Shown here: in pieces, positions 8,882 through 16,753 of the stretch
Position numbering within the stretch: the first letter of the stretch is position 1
How the letters are laid out: each line of letters starts with the position of its first letter
DNA from: Candidatus Gerdarchaeota archaeon
GTDB taxonomy: Archaea > Asgardarchaeota > Heimdallarchaeia > JABLTI01
Direction: 5' to 3'
Assembly: GCA_016840945.1 (NCBI GenBank)
Contig: JAEORJ010000304.1
Span: 17,659 to 81,658, forward strand
Length of the DNA stretch: 64,000 nucleotides
Translations under genes and position numbers: made by a program
Notes under the pieces: generated by a model
What the model saw: the letters and a program-made list of their open reading frames with translations, nothing else
The model's database searches: none
What the model was told of the DNA's origin: nothing

Positions 8882-9523
8882 ATGAGCAAAAGTCCTAAAA
8901 AGAAACAAAAATTTGATATTGATGTTATAAAAACACCTGAAGGGCAGGTACCGACTGTAGATAGTTTTCATAAGGTTGTTGATGGGTTATTTGGTGAGGT
9001 ATTAGATACCAGAAAGGATATTGCTAAATTATTACCTAACCTTGAAAAAGAATTAGATAATCTCAGAGAAATATTAGCTGAACAAATGATAATTTTTGAA
9101 ATAATTAGTAGGAATATTGAAGCATTACAAAAGGAATTAAATAATCAAGCAGGAACTATTTCAAAAATCCTGAAAGCATCAGAAATTGATCAAAAGAGTG
9201 GATCATCAGAAACTCTATTAGCTGATGAGTCAAAAAAGGAAATTTTAAAATTAATTACTTCTGAGCTAAAAAACAATCTAAAGCCAATTAATGATTCTAT
9301 AAGCGATTTAGATACAAACATCAAAAAATCTTCAGATCAAACGATGAAAAAAGTATCCAAAGATTTAGAATCAATTAAAGATCAAATTGATGATTTATCA
9401 TCTAAAACTGAATTACAAATGCTAGAAATTCTTGAAAGTGTAAATCAAGAGCCATCAAGTATAAAAGAATCTAAATCTAGTTCATCGTCAAAAAGTTCAA
9501 CTAAAAAGAAATTAACATCATAA
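8882..9523 (+). CDS. Coiled-coil protein with Ser/Lys-rich tail
   Basis: I do not recognise the family. The 213-residue protein is predicted to be nearly all helical, with heptad-like Leu/Ile spacing from about residue 40 to 185 (for example LLPNLEKELDNLREIL). It ends in a tail of Ser and Lys (SSSSKSSTKKK) that looks disordered. There are no transmembrane segments. It starts with ATG 31 nt after the RING gene on the same strand, so the two may share a transcript. A structural or adaptor role for the RING protein is possible but unproven. Confidence 0.55.
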   Translation: MSKSPKKKQKFDIDVIKTPEGQVPTVDSFHKVVDGLFGEVLDTRKDIAKLLPNLEKELDNLREILAEQMIIFEIISRNIEALQKELNNQAGTISKILKASEIDQKSGSSETLLADESKKEILKLITSELKNNLKPINDSISDLDTNIKKSSDQTMKKVSKDLESIKDQIDDLSSKTELQMLEILESVNQEPSSIKESKSSSSSKSSTKKKLTS

Positions 9524-9627
9524 AATAAGATTTTTCTAAAGCTATTAGTCACTTTAGAACTTAAAAAAATAAAAAATTAATTCAACATTATTTAATAGAT
9601 TATTTAGAAAATGGTAAGGATAAAAGG

Positions 9628-9643
9628 AGGGGCATTAACCCCT
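9628..9643. terminator. Short GC hairpin between convergent genes
   Basis: AGGGG-cattaa-CCCCT forms a 5-bp GC-rich stem that overlaps the stop codon of the minus-strand gene. AT-rich sequence flanks it. It is a weak candidate for stopping transcription between the convergent genes at 9523 and 9642. Confidence 0.35.
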
Positions 9644-10064
9644 ATGGTATTTCTAGAACAGAAATATCGACTTTTGAAACACCATCTATTTCGGCTAATT
9701 CCTCTTTAATGGTATCCATATTAACATTCTTGAACTCTTTAGAGTCGATATAACCTTCATACACACAACTTTCTTGTGTGAAGCATAAACCTGTAGAATA
9801 TAGTGTTTTTATCCCAGCTTTCATAAATAATGAACCCATTTTCTTTAAGAAGTCAGGGCTTAATTTACCGATCTCAATTCCCACTTTGTATACCTTATCG
9901 CTAGTTGTGGGGATAATTCGGATTATTTTCGTGCTGGGTGCAAGTATCATAACTGCATAATTTCCTTCTTCAGGTTTTAAAGCATCTAGAAAAGTTTGGG
10001 GTAATTGAATGGGTTGCCCTACTTCTAGCTTACACATCTTTGCTACTGTAACTTCGGTTGTCAT
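9642..10064 (-). CDS. AbrB-like plus ACT-like two-domain protein
   Basis: The protein has 140 residues. Residues about 12-50 (IQLPQTFLDALKPEEGNYAV) resemble the swapped-hairpin AbrB/SpoVT DNA-binding fold, where a short LP...L motif is followed by EG and a strand. Residues about 58-140 have the beta-alpha-beta-beta-alpha-beta order of an ACT domain (YKVGIEIGKLSPDFLKKMG ... IDGVSKVDISVLEI), which usually binds amino acids. A ligand-responsive regulator is a reasonable inference. The upstream spacer has two inverted repeats (10116-10175) that could be its operator. Both domain calls are from pattern only. Confidence 0.5.
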   Translation of the reverse strand: MTTEVTVAKMCKLEVGQPIQLPQTFLDALKPEEGNYAVMILAPSTKIIRIIPTTSDKVYKVGIEIGKLSPDFLKKMGSLFMKAGIKTLYSTGLCFTQESCVYEGYIDSKEFKNVNMDTIKEELAEIDGVSKVDISVLEIP

Positions 10065-10470
10065 TCTTGCCTCTCCTTCATTAGGACATATTATATAATT
10101 ACTTCATTACATTTTATCCCATGATAGTTTATTAGTTTTACTTTATGGGATTTTATTAAGGTACTTTTACCTTAAAATGTCTTGCTATTATAACATTTTC
10201 ACACACATTTTTTATATAGATTTTCCTCTAAGGGACTATTTTAACATGATTTTTAATTGAAAATCGTTATTTTTAACCTTCTTGTAAACCTAAAAATTAA
10301 AGTATGAGAGAAGCATTTTGTAAAGGATAACATAAGCTGACACTGAACATTTAAAACCAAGTAATGCTATTATTCCATAAAAGAAATGTGTTAGTAAAGG
10401 ATTACGAGTAAGGAGACTGAACATTCTGTCTGGCAATAAGAAATACCGCGAAAAACGGTTATCTCTCTTG
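10065..10470. promoter_or_regulatory. Divergent intergenic region with two inverted repeats
   Basis: This gap of about 400 nt separates the AbrB/ACT-like gene from the winged-helix gene. It holds ATCCCAT-N22-ATGGGAT (10116-10122 and 10145-10151) and a perfect 8-bp repeat TTAAGGTA-CTTT-TACCTTAA (10156-10175). A TATA-like tttatata lies near 10210. AAGGAG at 10410-10415 is a Shine-Dalgarno motif that does not fit the first ATG of the downstream gene. I see no RNA gene or other reading frame here. Confidence 0.5.
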
Positions 10471-11139
10471 ATGCATCCATTACGTAGGGAAATCTACCAA
10501 TTAGTTTGTGAAACACCAGGATCATATTTTTTCGAAATTGTAAGTGAATTAGCAGCACCACAAGGAACGCTATCATGGCATTTACGAATGCTAGAAAAAG
10601 ATGGTTTAATTAAATCAGAAAAATTTGGTGGGAAAAGACTATTCTTCCCAAAGATGCTACGATCAGAATCAGCTGAAAAAGCATTTGCAATATTAAAGAA
10701 CGATACTGCTGCCAAAGTATTCGATCATATAATAAATAACCCTGGTTGCTATCAAAGCGAAATAGCTGATAAATTAAATATTCATCATGATACTGTTCGT
10801 CATCACATTTTACGGTTACAAGAAGCTGAATTAATAGATATAATACGCGATGGCAGAACCGTCAAATATTTCCCAGGTGAACTAGGTAAGGAGCTAATAA
10901 ATGGTAGCTTAAATGTACTTTCAGAGAGATATATACGATTTCTCCTTGATAAACTAGAAGAAGGTTGTATGACACCTGAAATTATAGAACGCGATTTACA
11001 ATCCATCTCTCTTCGAATAGAATGCCCTAACTCAGAAGATATCTATTTGAAGATTCAACTAGGACCTTGGGAAACCAAAGCTGTTGATGAAGAAGAGGAT
11101 GAGGAGGATGAAGAAGCTGATATAAATTTAAATGATTGA
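10471..11139 (+). CDS. Tandem winged-helix regulator (ArsR-like)
   Basis: The protein has about 222 residues and two winged helix-turn-helix units: residues 1-70 (HPLRREIYQLV ... GTLSWHLRMLEKDGLI) and 80-140 (GCYQSEIADKLNIHHDTVRH). A helical region and a strongly acidic tail (EEEDEEDEEAD) follow. This two-wHTH layout is common in archaeal regulators. The start is doubtful. The frame stays open to 10381, AAGGAG lies at 10410-10415, and the extra residues SGNKKYREKRLSLL look like real N-terminal sequence. The only candidate starts near that motif are CTG (10417 or 10426) or ATT (10423). Confidence 0.75.
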   Translation: MHPLRREIYQLVCETPGSYFFEIVSELAAPQGTLSWHLRMLEKDGLIKSEKFGGKRLFFPKMLRSESAEKAFAILKNDTAAKVFDHIINNPGCYQSEIADKLNIHHDTVRHHILRLQEAELIDIIRDGRTVKYFPGELGKELINGSLNVLSERYIRFLLDKLEEGCMTPEIIERDLQSISLRIECPNSEDIYLKIQLGPWETKAVDEEEDEEDEEADINLND

Positions 11140-11152
11140 TTTTAATCATACT

Positions 11153-11183
11153 AAAAAAATGAAGAAGACCTAACCTTTAGGTC
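11153..11183 (-). terminator. Hairpin and T-tract terminator
   Basis: GACCTAA-CCT-TTAGGTC forms a 7-bp stem at 11167-11183 across the stop codon of the minus-strand gene. On that strand it is followed by a T-run (11159-11153). It separates two convergent genes. Confidence 0.55.
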
Positions 11184-11950
11184 AATTTCTTCAATGTTTT
11201 TGTAAGTTCTTCATGAGCTGCTTCCCAATTTTTGATTTCTTCTGTTAAGTCTTCACGTTCTCTATTATATTCATCCTCAGATAATTCACCTGTTGATTTA
11301 CGAACAAATAAAGTTTCAAGCAGTTCACGTTTAGCGTCTAAATCTTTTTTCAATTGAGCTTTCCAAATTTCCATTTTAACAAGCTCTTGAGTAATTTGTG
11401 TTTCGGCTTCACTAATAGCTGTTTTATATTCGCGTTTCATTTTTTCATAGGTTTTCTCACTAATACTTTTATCTTTCTTCAAGCCTTCTAATTTATCAAG
11501 ACGTTCTTTGGAGCTATCCTTCTTCTCAAGTAATTCAAAAATGGGTATTGGGACACCTTTTTTATTGAGATTTTTCTTCTCAAGTTTAATCTCTACAAAA
11601 CGTTTATTCAATTCATTAACACGATCTTTTGCATCCTCTTTCGGGATGAGACCAACTTTTACTCGTTCTTCGAGATTCTCTATTTCTTCTAGAATCTCTT
11701 CCATCTCTTTATCAATGATAACCAATCGTCCTTTAATAGCTAATGAGAAAACAATTTCAGGATCAATAGGTTCAACATCATCAGTTTTTGATGAAAATGA
11801 CTGGTCACTAATTGATGCAGAGTGTATATCTTTCACTACTAGTTCTTGTTGTTTAAACATATCTTTTGGTAAGCGTGCACCGCAGGATTTACAAAACTTA
11901 AAGTTTGGTAAAACCGGTTTACCACATATTGGACATCGATATTCAACCAT
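11177..11950 (-). CDS. Zinc-ribbon coiled-coil protein
   Basis: The protein has 257 residues. Residues 5-25 form a zinc ribbon of two CxxC pairs (CPIC...CKSC). After a short linker, residues about 65-255 are a long charged coiled coil with several EEIENLEERV-type heptads and conserved turns of the form GxIxxEDxxxR (GLIPKEDA, GELSEDEY), typical of SHOCT-like helical hairpins. There are no membrane segments. I do not recognise a specific family. Zinc-ribbon plus helix proteins of this kind recur in this window and may be adaptors. Confidence 0.6.
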   Translation of the reverse strand: MVEYRCPICGKPVLPNFKFCKSCGARLPKDMFKQQELVVKDIHSASISDQSFSSKTDDVEPIDPEIVFSLAIKGRLVIIDKEMEEILEEIENLEERVKVGLIPKEDAKDRVNELNKRFVEIKLEKKNLNKKGVPIPIFELLEKKDSSKERLDKLEGLKKDKSISEKTYEKMKREYKTAISEAETQITQELVKMEIWKAQLKKDLDAKRELLETLFVRKSTGELSEDEYNREREDLTEEIKNWEAAHEELTKTLKKLT

Positions 11951-12211
11951 ATTTTGTTACCTTCTAGTAAATTAATCAATTATAGATTCTTTGCCCGTTT
12001 AACTAAAAAAACAATTCTGTATACACAAGTTATTGTTTTTTAAAGGGACAATTAATTAGAAGCGATGCCAAAATTTATGTTTTGTCATAAGTAAATGGAA
12101 TTGAATTGTTGCAGATAATTATTAAGGAAATCTTTTTATGAACAAATACTCGAAAGGTAGTAAAATTTAAATTACCAATGCTATCGTCGAATAATAAAGA
12201 GTTGATTAAAA

Positions 12212-12757
12212 ATGGCAAGAAGACCAGCACGTTGTTATACAAAAATCGCAGGACCTCCTTACACCCGTAGAAAGTACGTTCGTAGTGTACCAGGATCAAA
12301 AATAACCAGCTTTGAAGCTGGTAATAGAAAAGGAAAATTCCCAGTCAGTATCACATTATATGCAAAAGAAGCATGTCAAATACGTCATGTTGCTCTCGAT
12401 GCTATGAGAATGATGAGCAATAGACATATGCAAAAAAAGGCAGGCGTTGATAACTATCACTTAGTTGTAAGAGCTTTCCCACATCATATTTTACGTGAGA
12501 ATAAAATGATGGCTTTTGCAGGTGCTGATCGTTTGCAAGATGGTATGCGACGTTCGTTTGGAAAACCTATGGATGTTGCTGCAAGAGTTGAAGCCAACCA
12601 AGCAATCCTTACTATTCATACCTATCCCCAACATATTGATAGAGCAAAAATTGCTTTGAAAACTGGTGGCGATAAATTACCAACTGCTTATATTATCCGC
12701 TTTGATAAAGGCGAAGAAATTTATAATAAATTCGTACAGACTAGAGTTGTTGAATAA
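12212..12757 (+). CDS. rpl10e: Ribosomal protein L10e (uL16 family)
   Basis: The protein has 181 residues, the usual length for the archaeal protein. It opens with MARRPARCYTKIAGPPYTRR, a diagnostic L10e N-terminus, and continues with GNRKGKFPVSITLYAKEACQ and the RADGMRRSFGKP-type region (here RLQDGMRRSFGKPM). It belongs to the large subunit near the peptidyl-transferase centre. It is a single gene followed by a T-rich stretch at 12769-12790 that probably ends transcription. The ATG start matches family N-termini. Confidence 0.97.
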   Translation: MARRPARCYTKIAGPPYTRRKYVRSVPGSKITSFEAGNRKGKFPVSITLYAKEACQIRHVALDAMRMMSNRHMQKKAGVDNYHLVVRAFPHHILRENKMMAFAGADRLQDGMRRSFGKPMDVAARVEANQAILTIHTYPQHIDRAKIALKTGGDKLPTAYIIRFDKGEEIYNKFVQTRVVE

Positions 12758-12768
12758 TCATCTTCAAC

Positions 12769-12790
12769 TTTTCTCTTATTTTTTCTTTTA
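12769..12790 (+). terminator. T-rich terminator after L10e
   Basis: A pyrimidine-rich run with several T-tracts begins about 11 nt after the L10e stop. Archaeal RNA polymerase stops at such T-tracts without needing a hairpin. Confidence 0.45.
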
Positions 12791-12898
12791 TGAACATATT
12801 ATCCCTATATGCCTATAGATAATCTCAAATTAAATTTATAACAACTTCTCTAATAGATATGAGGATCGGATAAATAGCTCTGTCAGTAGGTGAAGTTA

Positions 12899-13294
12899 AT
12901 GGATTTCATTTGTGCTAAATGTGATGCTGAATTAGATAAAAATTCTGAATTACTACTACATGGTTGCCCAAATTGTGGTTCTAAAGTTTTCAAAGCAAAA
13001 AGTAATTCCTCTGAAGACGCTATTAAAAGATTACAACCAACGAGTGATGACAAACTCGAAGAATATGATAGAAGTTATGGTATAATACCAAAATTTGATG
13101 AGGAAATAATTGTTGAAGGACAAGAGGAGAATCTAGAATCTGATAATATACCTACTATAAAACTAAAACAAAAAGGGGTTTATGAGGTTAATATTGATGG
13201 ATTGTTTAGAGATAAAAAATCTGATCCTATTATTTTAAGTGGAAAATCAGGGATTTATAAAGTAGAGCTAATCCCAAGTAATAAAAAAAGTTGA
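12899..13294 (+). CDS. OapC-like zinc-ribbon protein (COG3364 type)
   Basis: The protein has 131 residues. The N-terminus is a zinc ribbon (CAKC ... CPNCGSKVF) and the C-terminus is a short beta module (KQKGVYEVNIDGLFRDKKSDP) with the repeated GVYEVN / GIYKVEL pattern of the archaeal zinc-ribbon family that includes OapC. Members are often near replication-origin genes in some archaea, but the function is not settled. The start is ATG 12899, because AGGTGA at 12888-12893 is 5 nt upstream. The GTG at 12890 lies inside that motif. Confidence 0.7.
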   Translation: MDFICAKCDAELDKNSELLLHGCPNCGSKVFKAKSNSSEDAIKRLQPTSDDKLEEYDRSYGIIPKFDEEIIVEGQEENLESDNIPTIKLKQKGVYEVNIDGLFRDKKSDPIILSGKSGIYKVELIPSNKKS

Positions 13295-13326
13295 AATTAA
13301 GTCTTATTGGAAAAACTTAATTTTTT
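13295..13326. terminator. Bidirectional hairpin terminator
   Basis: AATTAAGT at 13295-13302 pairs with ACTTAATT at 13315-13322, followed by a T-run on the plus strand. It lies between convergent genes (stops at 13294 and 13317) and can serve both. Confidence 0.5.
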
Positions 13327-13751
13327 GGTGCTAAAAGGAATAATCCAGTTTCTTCATCTTTCGTTCTAAAGACAATTGGTCTAGTTTCAACTAAATAAAT
13401 TTCAGCTGTCACTGAAACTATAGCTTCTACAAGATGACCGCCAAAGCTTTTTCCTTCTTTATCTGCAATTATTATATGAACATGTGCAACAGGTTCTTGT
13501 GTTTCTTTGTTTTTCGCAATGTTTCCTGTACAAGCCACAAGCTCCACCTCGGAGAATTTTGTGTTGAGATATTTTTTAAGTTCAACATCAAAATAACCAA
13601 TTTTACCTTTTTTTAACGCCCCAATACCTGTAAGAAATCCTGCAGAAATATTATTTTTCTTCACATAATCAAGAATGCTTGTTAACAATTCATCCCCTTT
13701 TTCTAATTTAATTAAATGAACAGCTTGTTGTTCCATTACCATTGTTTTCAT
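13317..13751 (-). CDS. PPC (DUF296) domain protein
   Basis: The 144-residue protein is a single PPC/DUF296 domain: LEKGDELLTSILDYVKKN, then SAGFLTGIGALKKGKIGYFD, then a GNIAKNKETQEPVAHVHI strand and the GGHLVEAIVSVTAEIYL end. The paired histidines in AHVHI and the GGH motif are the usual features. In plants this domain is joined to AT-hooks. Stand-alone archaeal and bacterial forms are of unknown role and form trimers. The start ATG has GGAG 8 nt upstream. No AT-hook is present. Confidence 0.85.
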   Translation of the reverse strand: MKTMVMEQQAVHLIKLEKGDELLTSILDYVKKNNISAGFLTGIGALKKGKIGYFDVELKKYLNTKFSEVELVACTGNIAKNKETQEPVAHVHIIIADKEGKSFGGHLVEAIVSVTAEIYLVETRPIVFRTKDEETGLFLLAPKN

Positions 13752-13794
13752 TGATTTGACTCCTAAAAAATTCTAATTTTATTAAACTCAAAAC

Positions 13795-15009
13795 TTATGA
13801 TTTTAATTGTGCTCTTAAGTTCTCGATTTGTTTTCTAATGATTTTTAGTTCCTCATTAATCTTTTGAATATTATCGTCGAATTCTTTCTTAGTTTTCAAT
13901 CCTTCTTGGAATTCAGTCTCATTTTCTTCCATCTCTTTTTCAAGACGATATTTTTCTGCTTCAAGAGTTAACAATAACATATAAGGATCTTCTATTGGGA
14001 GAAATTCATCTATATCAATTGGTTCGTTATCAGAAATTTTTGAATCTGTTTCGATTGGCTCAGTTGGTGGAATAATTGGTTCAGTTGGTGCTTGTTCATC
14101 CATTGATAGTTCGATTGGCGTTCCTTGTTTTTTGGCAGTTTCATCAAGTAAACTCTCTTTAAATCTAGAGATTTGCCGGGTAGTCTCAACTTCAGCTTCT
14201 GATATAATAGATTTCATTTGATCTAATACATGAGAAGCTTCAGCTTCTGGTTTTTTCTTTTCAGCCAATTTCTTTAATGTTTCAGGAGCAATATTCTCTC
14301 CTTCATCACTATCGTCAATTGGTATCATTGGTTCTAATTCAAATTCTCCTTTTATTGACTGCTCTTCAATTTCCTCAGACTCTTTTTCATCGATTTCCAT
14401 TGGTAAAATAATAGGTGGTTCTATTTCAATATCGGTTGTTAGAATATATTCCGCAGAACTAGTTTCTAATACATTATCATGAGCATCTAGTGGAGTGATA
14501 GAATCAAGTTCCGATAAATAATCATCATCTTGCTGTGTATTTTTCACATCTAAATCAATTTCTTGTATATCTTCTCTTGGTGTTGCTTTCTTTTCTTTCA
14601 ATAAACTATTCATTAAGGATTTTAAATCATTTAACTCTGATTTTAGAGAATCTAATTCAGTTTTCAAATGCCGTGCTTCTGAAGAATCCTTAATATTATC
14701 ACCATTAAAAACAACTGATTTAGCCATATTAATGATGATTTGGAGGTTATCAACAAGATGCTCTTCATGTTTAAACCAATGACCTGTTGGGTCCCAATTT
14801 AGTAAAATTTCTCGTGTTGATTCTAAAGATTGAATGAAGGCTTTATTATTATCCTTATCGGGGATTAATGACGCTTCGATATTGGATAAGATATCTATTA
14901 GTTCTATACGCATCTCAGCCTCTTGTTGTGGGTCTGAATTGTCATTAATGAGTGTAGAGTAAATAGACTCAAGCCTTTTCACATTTTCTGTGAATGTGTT
15001 TTCTGTCAA
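13795..15009 (-). CDS. Acidic coiled-coil protein, family unknown
   Basis: The protein has 404 residues. The N-terminal 110 residues are helical and conserved-looking (TGHWFKHEEHLVDNLQIIIN). Residues 115-145 form a coiled coil. A long Glu/Pro/Ile-rich disordered region covers about 150-330. The C-terminal 60 residues form another strong coiled coil (LEAEKYRLEKEMEENETEF). The start is TTG at 15009 with GGAGAT 7 nt upstream, a convincing start. There is no signal peptide or membrane segment. I can assign no function. The layout suggests a cytoplasmic scaffold. Confidence 0.55.
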   Translation of the reverse strand: MTENTFTENVKRLESIYSTLINDNSDPQQEAEMRIELIDILSNIEASLIPDKDNNKAFIQSLESTREILLNWDPTGHWFKHEEHLVDNLQIIINMAKSVVFNGDNIKDSSEARHLKTELDSLKSELNDLKSLMNSLLKEKKATPREDIQEIDLDVKNTQQDDDYLSELDSITPLDAHDNVLETSSAEYILTTDIEIEPPIILPMEIDEKESEEIEEQSIKGEFELEPMIPIDDSDEGENIAPETLKKLAEKKKPEAEASHVLDQMKSIISEAEVETTRQISRFKESLLDETAKKQGTPIELSMDEQAPTEPIIPPTEPIETDSKISDNEPIDIDEFLPIEDPYMLLLTLEAEKYRLEKEMEENETEFQEGLKTKKEFDDNIQKINEELKIIRKQIENLRAQLKS

Positions 15010-15142
15010 GGGATTGATCTCCTATTGGCATATAAGTTGTTTTTATATAATATTCTTACAACTTGTTATTAGTAGCTTTTCATTTAATCATTTAAATTTT
15101 TACTAATAGTATTTTAATAAAAAAAGTATTAGGATTATCTTT

Positions 15143-16150
15143 TTATGATAAACCTAGGTGGATTTCGCGTCTTTTTTGAAAATCTACAGGGAAGTGATTT
15201 TGAATGAATAAATCCTTAATTGGTAATACTTCTTTAATATTATCAATTACGGGGAGAATTGACTCGTTTTCAATACCCCATAAAAGTAAGTTTAATGGTG
15301 CTTGACGTTTAGTTTGATATTCTTTAGCAAAATCAAGATTTTTCACTAATTTTTGGTATTCTATATTATCAATGGATGTCGGTAAAGGACTCCAAGGAGA
15401 TAAATGGATTGTAGGGGTACCATAATTCCCAAAAACATCAATATTCTGTGCGTAATGTCTTGAGGCACCTTTAGCACCATCAATAGCAGGATCAATATCT
15501 AATGTTACTGCCATATCAATATTTCTTTTGGTGGTTGAAATGGTACTTGTTACTTCTTTTAATATTGATTCAAGTCTTTGGCTTCGCCATTTATTCCAAT
15601 TGGCTAACAACCTTGAATCTCTATGAATATCTGTTAATGAGAATATCCTTTCAATGCCATTCTCTTCTGAAAATCTTCGGCAGCATGCTTCGCAAAAACT
15701 ATATTCTTCATGGGGAAATCGAACATTATCAAATACTATACCTTGAACTGGAAATGCCATCACTTCAGTTGTGATTGATTTTAGATAATTAGTGTATGAA
15801 GATTTAAACGGATCAACAAAATCTTCATTTTTATTTCCGCCTTCTTTTACAGCTGAATAGCTAGGATTTTTAGCTAAAAATGAATCAGCTAATGCATTAA
15901 TTATAGCATAGACTTTTATTCCTATAGAATCAGCAATTGATGAAAAGGTTTTGAAAAATTCATTAGTCGTTCGGTCTGTTGGAGCGGTAGAACTTCGATA
16001 ATGTACAAAACCTGAAGCTGATTTTGCTATAACTGCTACTTCACTTAAAAAGCCACCATTTTCAGCAAGAAATTCATCTGGACTTTGCCTTAGATGAGCT
16101 GGATCGATTATTGGTATGAAATTATGACTTGAGATAGTTCGGATATCCAT
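15143..16150 (-). CDS. TIM-barrel glycosidase-like protein
   Basis: The protein has 335 residues with no signal peptide. The segment VQGIVFDNVRFPHEEYSF, followed by CEACCRRFSEENG, resembles bacterial and archaeal glycoside-hydrolase-like TIM barrels, where a conserved D-x-x-R-F/Y-P motif at a strand end is followed by a Cys-x2-Cys and a helix. The later TLDIDPAIDGAKGASRHY and TPTIHLSPWSPLP segments fit further barrel strands. By family these act on sugars or related substrates, but many have no known activity and the catalytic residues cannot be fixed from one sequence. Confidence 0.5.
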   Translation of the reverse strand: MDIRTISSHNFIPIIDPAHLRQSPDEFLAENGGFLSEVAVIAKSASGFVHYRSSTAPTDRTTNEFFKTFSSIADSIGIKVYAIINALADSFLAKNPSYSAVKEGGNKNEDFVDPFKSSYTNYLKSITTEVMAFPVQGIVFDNVRFPHEEYSFCEACCRRFSEENGIERIFSLTDIHRDSRLLANWNKWRSQRLESILKEVTSTISTTKRNIDMAVTLDIDPAIDGAKGASRHYAQNIDVFGNYGTPTIHLSPWSPLPTSIDNIEYQKLVKNLDFAKEYQTKRQAPLNLLLWGIENESILPVIDNIKEVLPIKDLFIQNHFPVDFQKRREIHLGLS

Positions 16151-16281
16151 TATTTACCCACACACATTAAAGTGAATGCTAAGCAAAAAAAGGTTTTTAT
16201 GCAATTTTAGTTTTTCTTTTGGGAACTAATAGCATTGTTGACTAAAATTGATAGAAAAAGATAGAAAAAAGGGTAAACCTT

Positions 16282-16590
16282 TCATTTCTTCTTTTCATCT
16301 TTATTTGTTTTTTCAGTTTCTTCCTCTAAACTCTCAAAGTCCTCTAAATCAATTGGTGTAGGAGGAGGAGTTCTAGCCATTGTCCAACCAATCCAAGTAG
16401 CAATAGCAAAAACTATGAACATACCTAACATTACTGGGACAGCTAATAAAACAATAGTCAATCTATTATTAATAAATGGATCAGAAGCATTCCACACCGC
16501 AATACCCCAAGATGTAAATGTCATCCAACCAATTAAGACAATTACTGATATGGCAGCGATCAAATAACCGAAAATCTTATCCTTCTTCAT
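16282..16590 (-). CDS. Small two-helix membrane protein
   Basis: The protein has 102 residues. It has two clear transmembrane helices (about 8-32 and 43-70: YLIAAISVIVLIGWMTF and LTIVLLAVPVMLGMFIVFA), then a Pro-rich turn TPPPTPIDL and an acidic/lysine tail of about 25 residues that is probably cytoplasmic. I do not recognise the family. It is the next gene after the uL1-uL10 pair on the same strand, but a palindrome and T-tract (16693-16739) lie between them, so it probably has its own transcript. Confidence 0.55.
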   Translation of the reverse strand: MKKDKIFGYLIAAISVIVLIGWMTFTSWGIAVWNASDPFINNRLTIVLLAVPVMLGMFIVFAIATWIGWTMARTPPPTPIDLEDFESLEEETEKTNKDEKKK

Positions 16591-16692
16591 TTAGTATCAA
16601 TTTCCTTAATAATTCTTAGTTCAATAAAAGCAAAAGAACAATGCTTTTTATATTTATTTCGTTATGATGAATTATTTAGGTAGAATAAAATT

Positions 16693-16739
16693 AAAAAAAA
16701 AGAGAGAAATTTCTCGAATTTCTAGTGAAACTCGAGTTT
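16693..16739 (-). terminator. Terminator after the uL1-uL10 pair
   Basis: Two perfect 12-nt palindromes lie just past the uL10 stop: AAACTCGAGTTT (16728-16739) and GAGAAATTTCTC (16704-16715). On the minus strand they are followed by a run of nine T (complement of the A-run 16693-16701). Confidence 0.55.
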
Positions 16740-16753
16740 AATGATTTTTTTGA

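Noticed and set aside
8455..9523. RING and coiled-coil genes considered as part of a ubiquitin operon
   Set aside because: No ubiquitin-like, E1, E2 or Rpn11-type gene is in the window.
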